Shown: positions 46,910 to 59,100 of the stretch, one piece after another
How positions within the stretch are numbered: the first letter of the stretch is position 1
Layout: each line of letters opens with the position of its first letter
From: Thermothielavioides terrestris NRRL 8126
Lineage: Eukaryota; Ascomycota; Sordariomycetes; Sordariales; Chaetomiaceae
DNA length: 64,000 nt
Reading direction: 5' to 3'
Assembly: GCF_000226115.1 (NCBI RefSeq)
Contig: NC_016459.1
Span: forward strand, 2,279,501-2,343,500
Notes under the pieces: generated by a model
The model's database searches: none
What the model was told of the DNA's origin: nothing
What the model saw: the letters and a program-made list of their open reading frames with translations, nothing else
Program-made: the position numbers and the translations under genes

Positions 46910-49520
46910 AGGTAAGCTTATACTTTAAAAGCTCTCTTGGTAGGCACTTCTTATTGTCGCTACTCCTTAAGCTACTCCCTATATATAGCTCGCTCGGCTC
47001 ACAAAGGTCTAGTTGGCTATAGTAGCTAATCTCACCGTCTTTTATACTCCTCTACCTCCTTAATATATATGTCCTAGCCCTACTACTATACTAGATACTT
47101 ATACTTATAAACGAAGGTATAGTCGTATAGGTTGTATAGTAGTAGGCGAAGTAGACGTCTAGGCTTCGTAGGCTCTTTACGAAGGCGTTTATTATAGTGC
47201 TATACTAAAGGTGACGTTTAGCCAAATAACGTAGGTGATCTATATACCTAAAGATACTTCTATACTAGTATATAAGGCAATTTAAGGTAGTCTAGCCTCC
47301 TTATAAGTATATAGATAAGCGTCTCCTCTTCCTAAAGGTAGAGATCGAGTACTATCTTCTTAAGGGCTACCTATACTAGTGCCTTAAGGTTCTTAACTAG
47401 GTCGCTATTAAGGAGATGCTCCTAGTCTATCTTGTCTATAGGGGCATCAACAAACCTTTGTATTATAGTCGCTTATAATATAGTAATCTCTATAATCTTA
47501 GCTTCAATATCCCACTAGGTTGATATATTGTTAAGATCTTCTATAAATGCCGCTAGTAGACCTAAAGTAGCTTATTAGTCCTCTAGTCGAAAGGGTAGAA
47601 TAGTGTTAGGTACTAGAAATATACTCTATAGCTATTGTCCAAGGTCGTCTACAAAGTTTTACAAAGGTAGTATACTGCTTAGCTATCTATCTAGTAGGAG
47701 TCCTATAACCCTATAGTAGTATACTCGATAGGCTATATCCTTCTTTAACTAGGGTACAAGGATAATTTAAGCGATAGCGATTACTCCTTTCTCGCTCTAG
47801 TTAGAGAGCTGGGCTTCCCTAAATGCCATTGAGTATATAGCTAGGATCCTAAGTTCTATATCACTAAAGTAGTCGTAGAGATATATAGGTAGATCATCGA
47901 GTCTAGGAACATTAGATATAAATATATCGTTGGCCTAGAGGACTTTGATCACTTTATCTTCATTGTACTTTGAGACTATAGGCTATATAAGCTCTTTGGT
48001 CAAAGATAGTAGGTCTAAAGGGAGCTTATACATTTTGCTATTGTCCTATAGCAATAAAGGGACTACTTTAGCGTAAAGTAGACAATCCTTAAAGGTATTA
48101 AGAGCTAGCCTATAAGTTCCTAACTATAAATATAATATACATTACTATACAACTATCTTATTGTCTCCCTAGTATAGCTAAAGCTAGGGTAGTTTAAATT
48201 ACGTCTATCTATCTAGAAGGTAGAGCTAGAGTTCTTAAAAAAAGGCTTATATAAACTTAAAGGCGAACTATCTATACTTCTATTCTAAACTTTACTAAAG
48301 ACAATAGACAATGACCTCCTTATATAGCTACGTCTAAAGGAACCTATAGATAGACTAAAAAGCGATCTAGACCTCTAATAAGATATCGATATATATCTCT
48401 AAGCTCTTAAATAGGGAGTCGAAGTAGTAGAGCCGACCTCCAACTTAATTAAAGATCGCAATTACCTAATATCTTCTGCCAACGAAGTAAAGGAAAACCT
48501 AGAAACGGCAATTATTGGCAATAACCCTCTAGTTAGACTAGTAGAACTCCTTTGGTATAGAACTATAGTCCAAGACTAGCTATAGATAGATCTAGAGACA
48601 ATCCTTATAAAGGTAAAAGAAAAACTATATAATGTCTAAGATTGTCCTATAATCTAGCTATTCTTTACTAAGCAATATACCTTCTATATTAAAGAGCGAA
48701 ATATCTATATCTATAAAACAGATATTGAAAAACTGATTTATTAGGGGCCTTCCCTCTAGCTAGTCTAAGAATAAATACTTTATAATCTTAAGGTTCGTGT
48801 TAAGCTAAGGGCTTAGAATCTAGTTAGGTCGTTGGTTAATTATATCTTATAGATACTTCTTCGAAATCTATAAAAATAGGAAAAGCTTAGGGCTAGTCTC
48901 ACCTAGGTAGCCTAGTATCTTTAAGCTTAGCTCTTACTATACGAAGGAGGTATAATACTACGCCTAATCGCCATTGCTAGTAAACCTCTATAAACCTTGT
49001 AGTATATAAAACTTAAGCTCTCTAAGCAGCTACTTCTATCCTAGGTTAATAGTTATATTGGCCTAGGGCTATATAAGCCTTATAAAATCGAGAATTCTAC
49101 AATAGCCTATAGCGATATTTGCGATAGTATATAAAAAATTGGTTTATAAGAAAAGTCGCTCTCTAGGTAGAAAGATCTAGACTAATTAAAACGATTGTAA
49201 GAAAAAATTAAAGTGTAATAGGCGAGGTAGAAGAAATGGTTAATCGTAAACGAACTAGTAGGAGGATTAAGAAAAAGGAGTAGACAAGCCTTCGAAGGTA
49301 AGAGGGCTACTTAGCTCTTTCCTAAACTAGACGAAAGAAAACGAATAAGGCTTATAGCGCCTATTGATTAGCTAGAAATGAGTATTCGCCTTCTAAACTC
49401 TTAAGGCCTTCCTCTCCTTCTTACTATCTTAGAACTATTTTCTTCCTCCAACCTTCTTACTACTTTATTCTAATGCCCTCCTCTCTCTAGTTGGATTAGG
49501 TTCTTAGCTAGGTCTTCTAC
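46910..49520 (-). pseudogene. B2 copy of the Ulp1/C48-like protease cargo gene
   Basis: Colinear with B1 30640-33250 with no net indel. The catalytic His codon (48469-48471) is TAT and the following Trp codon is TAG. The catalytic Cys codon is TAT and the Gln codon is TAA, as in B1. RIP has thus removed all three residues. The differing hits in the two copies help recover which positions were CAT, TGT and CAA. Confidence 0.72.
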
Positions 49521-49528
49521 TTCCCTTT

Positions 49529-49561
49529 TAAATTTGTATATAGCTCCTATATACAAATTTA
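49529..49561. repeat. perfect palindrome between the divergent B2 cargo frames
   Basis: Arms TAAATTTGTATATAG and CTATATACAAATTTA around CTC. The B1 copy differs at the matching position in both arms, so pairing is kept. Confidence 0.85.
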
Positions 49562-49577
49562 TAACCTAGAAACTATA

Positions 49578-50936
49578 ATGCTAAGCAACTAATATATCTA
49601 TAATATATCGTAGGAAATCACTAATAAAGTAAGCGACTAGAGGCTATTGCTATATAGGATTATAAACCGCTAGATCGATCTTTCGCTAGTACTAAAAACA
49701 ACGATCTTTATAGCCTAGAAGTATATCTAGGTAGTCTAAAGCAAAATAAGGGATCCGCTAATACTAAAAGATAAGTGCTATACTAACGAGTATACTACGA
49801 TCTTAGTCGAATACAAGGCTATCTATAGTATAATTAAGATCTATCGACTAAACGTTAGATTACTATATATCTAATAGGTCCTACTAAGCAATTAGTAAGA
49901 TTAGTGTAGGATATAGCGATCAGTTTATATCGACGATAGGCTAGTTGATATAGTCGAGTAGTATTGTAATACCTAGGTCCTTTGTCTAGTATTTATAGAG
50001 TATTACAATAGTAGACTACTTGAACATTAGATATATTATCTTACTATATATCTAAATTGAGTATTAGCGCTTTTAATCTAGGTATAGGGTCGTAAGTAAA
50101 CGCTATACTTCTCTTTTATATTTGCCCTCTAAGTAGAGGAAGACTGATACTCCTATAGTAATAAAGTACTTTGCTATAGCTACGAACTATCGTACTACTA
50201 TTCGACAACTCTTTTTAGTAAAGATGGAGACGTCTATATAACTTAGCCCTTTAATAGCTACGCTTCTTTTATTCCTCTCTTTAGCAATAAGTATATCAAC
50301 TGTATCTAGTTAGAGAAGGAGTATACTTAGACTTATATCTATAGGAATAATTAGAAGTACCTAGCTTAGGACTTGATCTTATAGGACTATCTTCTATATA
50401 ATCTAAAGAACGATCTTAGGCTAAAGCTATATCTAGAAGAGGTAGGCTAAAAGTGGTTTGTCTTACTAGAGGTTGCTATTAAGGAATAAATGGCATAGTA
50501 CTAGGCTAACTATAAAAGCTTATATTACTAAGGGACAAAGAAAATAGATAGGGATAGGTAGAGAGTAGGATATAATCTAGGAGCTTGGCCTATAGATAGT
50601 AGATCGAGAGACTATATATCCTAATTATAGATTTTTCTTAGCTTTAACTTTAGCTCTAAGAAACTTAGTCCTATACAATAGAAACTATCTGTCTAAAGGG
50701 CAAAAGTGAAAAAGAAAAGGCAAGAACGACTATAAAGCCTCTAAGAGTAGGGCCGCTCTCTAGAAAGAAAACTTAAGTACTAGCGAAAAAAAATAAGGGC
50801 CTAAGAGATAAAAATAAGTAAACGACAATAGATAGACGAAGACTAAGTAAGATATAGCTAATAGAGATATTATTAGCGAGTAGGAGACCAATATAACAAT
50901 AGGTATTAGGAAGAAAATATAGTAAAATGCCAATGA
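49578..50936 (+). pseudogene. B2 copy of the unrecognised 452-codon cargo gene
   Basis: The ATG at 49578 and TGA at 50934-50936 are spaced exactly as in B1 (452 codons). In-frame stops are TAG/TAA at many shared and some private sites. The equal length after so many point mutations argues that the frame was functional before RIP. Confidence 0.72.
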
Positions 50937-50994
50937 AACTATTGGAGGTAGTAGCTTCTAGGACCTCCCCCCTTCTTAAACTGTATATCCTTAT

Positions 50995-53900
50995 ATATCT
51001 AGAGGGCTAATGTTAAAAACTAGGTAGTTTTCTATATAGGATTTCTACGATAAGCTCTTGACAAGGTCGCTCCTTCTTTGCCCCCTTCGTAGTAGTGTAA
51101 GTTCAACCTACCTCAGGCGCTATAGTATAACTAGGGGTTTCCTCCTTAAGGACCTCCTCCTTTACTATAGTTGCAACGTCCTTAGCGACTATTTATATGA
51201 TTTCCTCCTTCAGTAGGCTATCGCTATAAGCGCAATAAGGATCGCTAAAGCGGTATCGTCGACTAGTTAAGGCGCTATATAGTTCGCTATTATAAGGAAG
51301 CCTAACCAGTTAACTACTATTGGAAGTCTTAGCTAGTTAATAGGGGTAATAACCTATAGTCTAGTCGCTAGTATTCTAGTTGTCTTTAGCGGTATTAGAC
51401 CCCTCTTCGTGATCTTTGTAGAGCCTTAAGCGACCATCGAGGCGGTAGCGTTCTCCTTAGAAGTGTCTAGTATACATCTTCCTATCGCGAAACGCCGAGG
51501 TAGCTAAGTCTCAGCTAGCGTTGGGGCTAGGATCAGCTCTATCGGCAGTGTGTATATACGGAAGAGCCTGATTAGCGTTGTAAAAGTCGTTAAATCCTAG
51601 CTACGCTTATAGAGGTTGACCTAGTCGTATCTAGAGAAGAGATCTAGGAGAGACATTAGTCTATAGCCCCTAAAGTCTTCACTAAATTCCTCTATAGTAG
51701 GTAGAACGAAAGTATCATAGATCGTTATAGCATTATCCTTTTAAACATTATTAATAAGCTATAAACCACCGTCCTTTTTTAGAACTAAGAACTAGTTATT
51801 ACAGTAGTTCGTATAGCTATACTCAATAATTCTTTATATCTACCTCTCTCTAAATAGATCAACGACCTTCTATATTAACGGTTTTAGGATCGAGATCGAC
51901 TTACTCTACTAGGCCTTATATAGGATAGTCCTAATATACTAAGGCGGAACAACGTCTTTATAGATATACCTATATTCAGTAAAATCCTATATAAGTGTAG
52001 CCTCCTAGTTCTATAAGATCTTAGCGAACATCTCTCTCTCTAGCTCAGTAAAAAAACCGTCTATAATGGCGAGCATTTCTCTAAGGCGCTTCTCAATAAG
52101 TCTCGAGCCTAGCTTAAGATCTAAGAAACGAGGGACTATAAGGTCTTCCTAATCCTTCTCGAACTACATCTTAGCTTCGGCCTTTGTAAACCGCTTTTTT
52201 CGCTATAACAGGTCTCCCTTTAGCGTAGAGCTATCCAACAGTACTAAGTTAATAGACTAAACCTTATTCGCAATATTCTTCTAGAGTATAAACGTCTTTA
52301 GGGCCTCCCTAAACTTATAGTAGAACGCTCGCCTTAGCCTTCTATTAGAAAAGGGGTTTCCAATTAGGGTCCCCTTCTTCCCTTTTAAATAGGGTAACAA
52401 TTTGATCTTACTCTTCTTCTTCTATCTAGATAGAGAAGACAATAAATAAGAATATATAATGTAAAAAAGAGTGTTAAAAAGTAGTATATAGGACTTCTAT
52501 AAAACAAAATAAAAAACTGCTTTATCTATATAATCGTCGAAGAAACTGAGGATAGTCTTACCCTCCTTTATCTCTACCTAGTTAAAGATTCTTTTAGAAC
52601 TTTTCGTTAATCTTTAAAATTATTTCTAAGTAGATAATTATATTAAAGATAGTAGGCGATTCTACTAGGCAATCTTCTTAAAGACGATATATACCTAGAC
52701 TATTTTCCTCTTTATAATTAGATTAATAGTAATTAAATTGCTATTATAGTAATTAAAGGTTAGAGCAATATCTTTAATAAATAGTATACCGAGGATTACT
52801 TTATAGCTATTAGCAATGTCCTTAGTTATAAAGAAGTAAAGGTTAATATCGACTCCTCCTAGGTATAAAGTGACCTAAGTCTCTTTAATAAACAATACTA
52901 AGTTATAAAGACCTTTTGAGATAACCTTAGTAGGCTAGTATAGTATTGTATACTTCTTGACAATACTTATCGAGATATAGTTATACTCTAAACTAAAGTC
53001 GATTAGGGCAAAGTACTTATTATAATAGCCCTTCTTAAACTCGATATATAGAGTAGGAAGAGACTATACTCTTATTATTATACTAAGTTCTATACACTAT
53101 AAGACTAAAAACGTTGAGATAGACTTCTAAAGTAAAGTATAGATATAATCGTCAACGTCTCTAGATAGACCTTTATAAATTTAACGCTTCTAGAGGCTTC
53201 CTATATAGATGCCCTATATACTGTCCTTAGTAACTTTGAAGATTGCTAGAACCGTCTTAGTCTAACTAAAGGAAGAGTTGTCAAGTATATTTATATTAGT
53301 GTATAGAGCTTATATATAGACTCTTATATCTTTCTATATAGTAGTCGGTCCATTAAGCTTAAGAACATTGGACCCCTTATAGTCAATGACCTCGACGTTG
53401 GTAGAAATACTCTATAGATATATAATTAAAGCGTCCTTATACTTAGACGAGATATAGACTAAGTTATTAAAGGTTAGACTAGTCTTCGCCTTTATTGTAG
53501 TATAGATTATATCTTTTATATATAGAGGTAAGGTAGTAACCTTCGATATAGGTAGCTTAGACTATAGCTCCTCTTTCTTTATATAATTTGCTATAGCTAG
53601 GTTCTTAAAGATAGTTATATAAGGAGGCTCCGCTAGAGGTATAGGAGTACCGCCTATCTAGAAGTCATTTTCCTTTTCGTCTTTAGTGAACTAACACTTA
53701 GTAGGCGATATACCTTGAAGTATAGTCTCTACTTCCTTATCCGCTTCCTCCTTAGCTTCCCCCTCGGTCTAGTTAAAGAGAGGAAGAGGTAGTCGATAGA
53801 ATTCGTTAGCCTTTAGTATAGGCTATAGGACAACCTTCTAAATTAAGATACGACCTCCCTCTAATAGAACTGTATAAAACGACAACTAATTAGACGCTAT

Positions 53901-54785
53901 ATAATAGAAGGCGGAGGTAAGCTTAGGCTTCCCTTCGTATATAAGACGATTGATCGTCGTTTAGATGGTCGTAGGCTCCTAATATAGTTTAAACTACTAG
54001 AGGTAGTACTTATTTAGCACTAGGGATATATCTAGCTTAAACGAACGACTATTCAAGCGCTTATATTTGTAATAGTATACCTAATATATAGAGTAGCTAT
54101 TATACTATAGGCAATAGGCTCTATATATAAGGACAAGCTAGCTAATCTTGCCGACCTCTTATACGCTATTAACATTTACCTTTATCAAGGTGATTGTCTT
54201 AGCTAGTGTATAGCCTTTTTTGCTCTTATCGCTAAGGCAGTAGTCTATACTCTTATAATATATTAGACCTATAGCTATAGCTTTTATAGCTTCTATATAT
54301 TTAAGGACTATATAGTCAAAGTCACTGCAATAGTAGCAATAGCCAAAGTTTATAGGTCTACTATAGCTAGGAGGACGACTGTCAATACGTAGGCCAATAA
54401 TGAAGCTAACGCGTCTCTCCTATAAGCGGCTCCGCTATTAGAAATACGTCTAGAGAACCTCGATCTCGTTAGGAGTAGGATCGATTCTATATAAACGGAG
54501 AGCCTTAATCTTCTACTCGAACTATTTAGCGATCTTCTGCTTCTAGATATATAGACGCTAGAGCTAATTAGCTAAATCGTCGATGTTATTAGGCGTAGAT
54601 ATAAGAGCTTTCTTCGGCTCTTTCTCTTCCTACTTCTATAGCTTAGGGGTCGTCTTAACAGTAGGCGTAGCCAAAGGCGAGTAGTACTTCTATAGATCGA
54701 TCTTACGTTTATAGGTCTTAAGAAAGAGGTCTCCTACGTTAAGACCCTTCTAAAGAGTATTCTAAACGAACTTGAGGAAGTCTAC
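50995..54785 (-). pseudogene. B2 gag-pol remnant with 2.55-kb deletion
   Basis: In coding sense it runs from within gag (54785) through protease and the N-terminal part of RT to about 51540. It then jumps, by the deletion, to the C-terminal extension of pol. RT motif YLDD, RNase H and integrase are absent, so B2 could only have moved with help from another element, if the deletion preceded any movement. Confidence 0.8.
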
Positions 54786-55282
54786 TAGATTAGGGTAATA
54801 GACTACCTAGATATAAAGGGACCTAGTTTTTCTACTTTTCTATTTGTCTTAGAGCGTTACATTCGTTGTTAGGGGGTCTAGCCCTCTAATTATATATATT
54901 TAAGTAGGCTAAGCCTATCTTCTTTATTATTAAGTAAGACATTAAGCAGTTGTCAATATACGTTCGTTGACACTACGTTGATAGTCCTTCTTCTTCTAGG
55001 AAGGCTATTGAGCCTCTCCTTTCGTTGTCTTACCTCTGTCTAAACGATAGGTATTCGAGCTATTGAGCTCTAACTATATTCTTATTGTCTTTTATCTTTC
55101 TACTATATCCTACTAGACGTACCTAAGCTATATATCTTCCTTTTAGGAGATATCCTTCCTACTACTCGATATATACTATCTTTATCTGTCTAGAGGTACA
55201 TTGTATTCCTTTAAGAGCTATCTTATATACCTGATCCTAAGTGTAGTAGAGTAGGTTGATATTAAGGTTTTATACTATTTTA
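54786..55282 (+). repeat. B3 LTR (5' LTR in coding sense), 497 bp
   Basis: It begins TAGATTAGGGTAATAG and ends ACTATTTTA, the reverse complement of the LTRs at 30110, 42742 and 46380. It is followed by AATAGGGGCTTAATTAGAG, the probable primer-binding zone. Confidence 0.9.
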
Positions 55283-56168
55283 AATAGGGGCTTAATTAGA
55301 GAGGAGCTTAGCTCTATATCTAAATAGGATAATATAGACTACAAAGTCTTCTAAGATTATAGAACTATATAATACTATATTAATAGCTATATAACGATGA
55401 TATAGCTAACCTATTGAGGCTCTAGTACACTGATACTAGTATCTCTAGGAGGTATAGAAACCTATTGAGGCGTATACGTTCTAGGGGTCTATTGAGACCT
55501 TGTTTTAAGAGACCTTCCTTTGCCTAGATAGCGTAGAGTATCGAAAAGATATCCTATTATCTCTAACACTTCGAAGACCTATTAAGGCTTCGTCATTATC
55601 GATATAGTGGTTGTAAAATACTAATCTAATCGAAAGACGATAGTTCTATCCTTTTAAATAGAGATAGGGGTAGAACTTTCATCGATTATTATTTTCTTCT
55701 CTAGTCTAGCCGAACTAGTTATAAAAGCGGTTAAATGTAGTAGCTATTTATAAGCTTCTAAGCTTAGGACTATACCTTTACAACACTTAGCTCCTTCTAA
55801 CAATATATCTAGCACTGTTTTATATTGGATATAAGGTCTTAGTATAGACTTTTGCTTTTCTTCTTAAGAGCTATACTCTTATTGCTATTACGTTAGTTAG
55901 GTCTAGTATATTAGTTGCTAAAGGTATCTAGGTGATCTATAAGGAGCCTATAGTCATTTTTCGAGGCGTTTAAACTATATATTTCAAAGGAACCTAGCTT
56001 TTTAAAAGGTTTTCTTCCTTTAGATAGACGTTAAAAGAGTCGATATTCCTATAGAAGTGTATATATTAGTCTTTTTATAATCTATCGATATAGTTGTTGC
56101 CTTTCTCAAAGACGATAGCTAAACGTCTAATGACTAGACTTTAGCGATATATATATATACTGTCTATA
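55283..56168 (+). other. B3 leader between LTR and gag
   Basis: This is an 886-bp stretch colinear with B1 41856-42741. It shows no clear coding frame and probably corresponds to the 5' untranslated leader with primer-binding and packaging signals. Confidence 0.5.
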
Positions 56169-59100
56169 GAAGCTCTAGGAATTCTATCGACCTCTATAAT
56201 ACTATTAATCTTAACGCTAATCTCTAAGGGAGAGTTTAAGGATATATCTATCTTATAGCCTTTCTAAGGTATACTAAGCGAAGAAGACTTAGCTAAAGTG
56301 GTGTAAACACCTCTTCTATCTTTATTAGATACCTCTACTCCGCCTATCTATATAGAGGTACCTATAGTAATACCTTCTAGTCTCTTTAAAGCCGAAGCTC
56401 TAAAGAAGATAACTAAGTATATTCTTACTATTATACTTAACGCGACCCTTCCGACCTTAGCGAAGGCTAGCCTTTAAAGCTACTTCTCTAGTTAGAATGC
56501 TATACATTGGATCAAGACCTTTAAAAAGATATATAAGGCTTATTAGGTTATTAATGACAAGACTTATATATATTTGTTTAAGCTTTAGTACAATACTACG
56601 ATCTAGCCTATTATCTATTATTAGGAGAAAAAGGACTAAGAGACCTAGGTAGCTTTTAAAGCTAAGTTCTTAAAGTACTAGAAGGGCGATGATCCTAAGT
56701 AGTATAGAGACGGAGATTACCTTTATAATCTAATCGAAGGGAGATACTAGCTAGTTAGCAAGGTTATCTATAATCACTTCGAGTTGATTAACTATATATA
56801 TACTATCGCCTCTACTAAAGTTCGTAAAGAGCTATAGTATATAATTGTTCTAACTATATAGCGTATACTTAATTAGTAGATCTAAGTAGCTTTTAAGGAC
56901 TGCTAGCGTACCTTAAAGAAGGACAATAAAGACTCTATCTATACTATAAAGTAGGTAGACTTCCTTAAGTTCGTTTAGGATACTCTTTAGAAGGGTCTTA
57001 ACGTAGGAGACCTCTTTCTTAAGATCTACAAGCGTAAGATCGATCTATAGAAGTACTACTCGCCTCTAGCTATACTTGCTATCAAGATGACCCTTGAGCT
57101 ATAGGAGTAGGAAAAGGAGGAGCTAAAGAAAGCTCTTATACCTATACCCAACGATATCGACGATCTAGCTAATTAGCTCTAGCGTCTATATATCTAGAAG
57201 TAGAAGATCGCTAAGCAGTTCGAACGGAAGATCAAGGCCCTTCGTTTATATAGAATCGATCCTACTTTTAACGAGATCGAGGTTCTCTAGATATATTTCT
57301 AGTAGCGGAGCTACTTATAGGAGAGACGTATTAGCTTTATCATTGGCCTATATATTAATAGTCGTCCTCCTAGCTATAGTAGACCTATAAGCTCTAGCTA
57401 TTGCTACTATTATAGTGACTCTAACTATATAGTCCTCAAATATATAGAAGCTATAAAAGCTATAGCTATAGGTCTAATATATTATAAAGGTATAGACTAT
57501 TACCTTAGTGATAAGAGTAAGAAGGGCTATACGCTAGCTAAGATAATTACCTTTACGAAGATAGATGTTGATAGTATATAAGAGGTTAGTAAGATCAGCT
57601 AGCTTATCCTCGTATATATAGCCTATTGCCTATAATATAACAGCTACCCTACGTACTAGGTATACTATAGCGAGTATAAGCACCTAAATAGTCGCCTATT
57701 TAGGCTAGATATATCCCTAGTATTGAACAAGTACTACCTCTAGTAGCCTAAACTATATTAGGAGCCTACGACTATCTAGACGACGATCAATCGTCTTATA
57801 TACAAAGGAGAATCTAAGCTTATCTCTGCCTTCTATTATATAGCGTTTAATCAGTTGTCGTTTTATATAGTTCTATTAAAGGGAGGTCGTATCTTAATTT
57901 AGAAGGTTGTCCTATAGCCTATACTAAAGGCTAACGAATTCTACTAACTACCTCTTCCTCTCTTTGACTAGACTAAGGGGGAAGCTAAAGAGGAAGTAGA
58001 CGAGGAAGCGGAGACTATACTTCAAGGTATATCGCCTACTAAACGTCGATTCGCTAAGGACGAAAGGGAAAATAACTTCTAGATAGACGGTACTCCTATA
58101 CCTTTAGTAGAGCCTCCTTATATAACTATCCTTAAGAACCTAGCTATAGCGAATCGTATAAAGAAAGAGGAGCTATAGTCTAAGCCACCTACGTTGAAGG
58201 TTACTACGTTACCTTTGTATATAAAGGATATAATCTATACTACAATAAAGGCGAAGACTAGTCTAACCTTTAATAACTTAGTCTATATCTTGTCTAAATA
58301 TAAAGACGCTCTAATCGTATACCTATAGAGCATTTCTATCAACGTTAAAGTCATTGACTATAAAGGGTCTAGTGTTCCTAAGCTTAACGGATTAACTATT
58401 GTACTAAAAGATATAGAGGTCTATATATAGGCTCTATATACTAATATAAATATATTTAACGACTTTTCCTCTAGTTAGACTAAGACAGTTCTAACAATCT
58501 TTAGAGTTACTAAAGATAGTATATAGGGCATTTATATAGGAAGCCTCTAAGAGCGTTAGATTTGTAAAGGTCTACCTAGAGACGTTGACGATTATATCTA
58601 TACTTTACTCTAGAAGTCTATCTCGATACTTTTAGTCTTATAGTATATAGAACTTAGTATAATGATAAAAGTATAGTCTCTTCCTACTTTGTATATCTAG
58701 TTTAAGAAGAGCTATTATAATAAGTACCTTACTTTAATCGACTCTAGTTCAAAGTACAACTATATCTCAATAAATATTGTCGAGAAGTATATAATACTAT
58801 ACTAGCCTACTAAGGTTATCTCGAAGGGTCTTTATAGCTTAGTACTATTTATTAGAGAGACTTAGGTTACTCTATATCTAAAAGGAGTTAGCATCAACCT
58901 TCACTTCTTTATAACCAAGGATACTATTAGTAGCTACAAAGTAATCCTTAGTATACTATTTATTAAAGATACTACTTTAACCTTTGATTATCGTAATAGT
59001 AACCTAATTACTACTAATCTAATTATAGAGGAGAAGATAGTCTAGATATATATTGTCTCTAAGAAGATTGCCTAGTAGAATTACCTACTATCTCTAATAT

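Larger units (their letters stand above)
46380..54785 (-). mobile_element. LTR retrotransposon B2, internally deleted and interrupted, RIP-inactivated
   Basis: It begins with a 497-bp LTR (46380-46876). Positions 46380-51539 match B1 30110-35269 without net indels. Then 2,554 bp corresponding to B1 35270-37823 are missing, and 51540-54785 match B1 37824-41069. At 54785 the element is split inside gag by B3, so its remainder and second LTR are outside the window. The deletion removes the RT active site, RNase H and integrase but leaves both cargo frames. The 4 bp before the LTR are CTAT, a candidate duplication. Confidence 0.88.
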
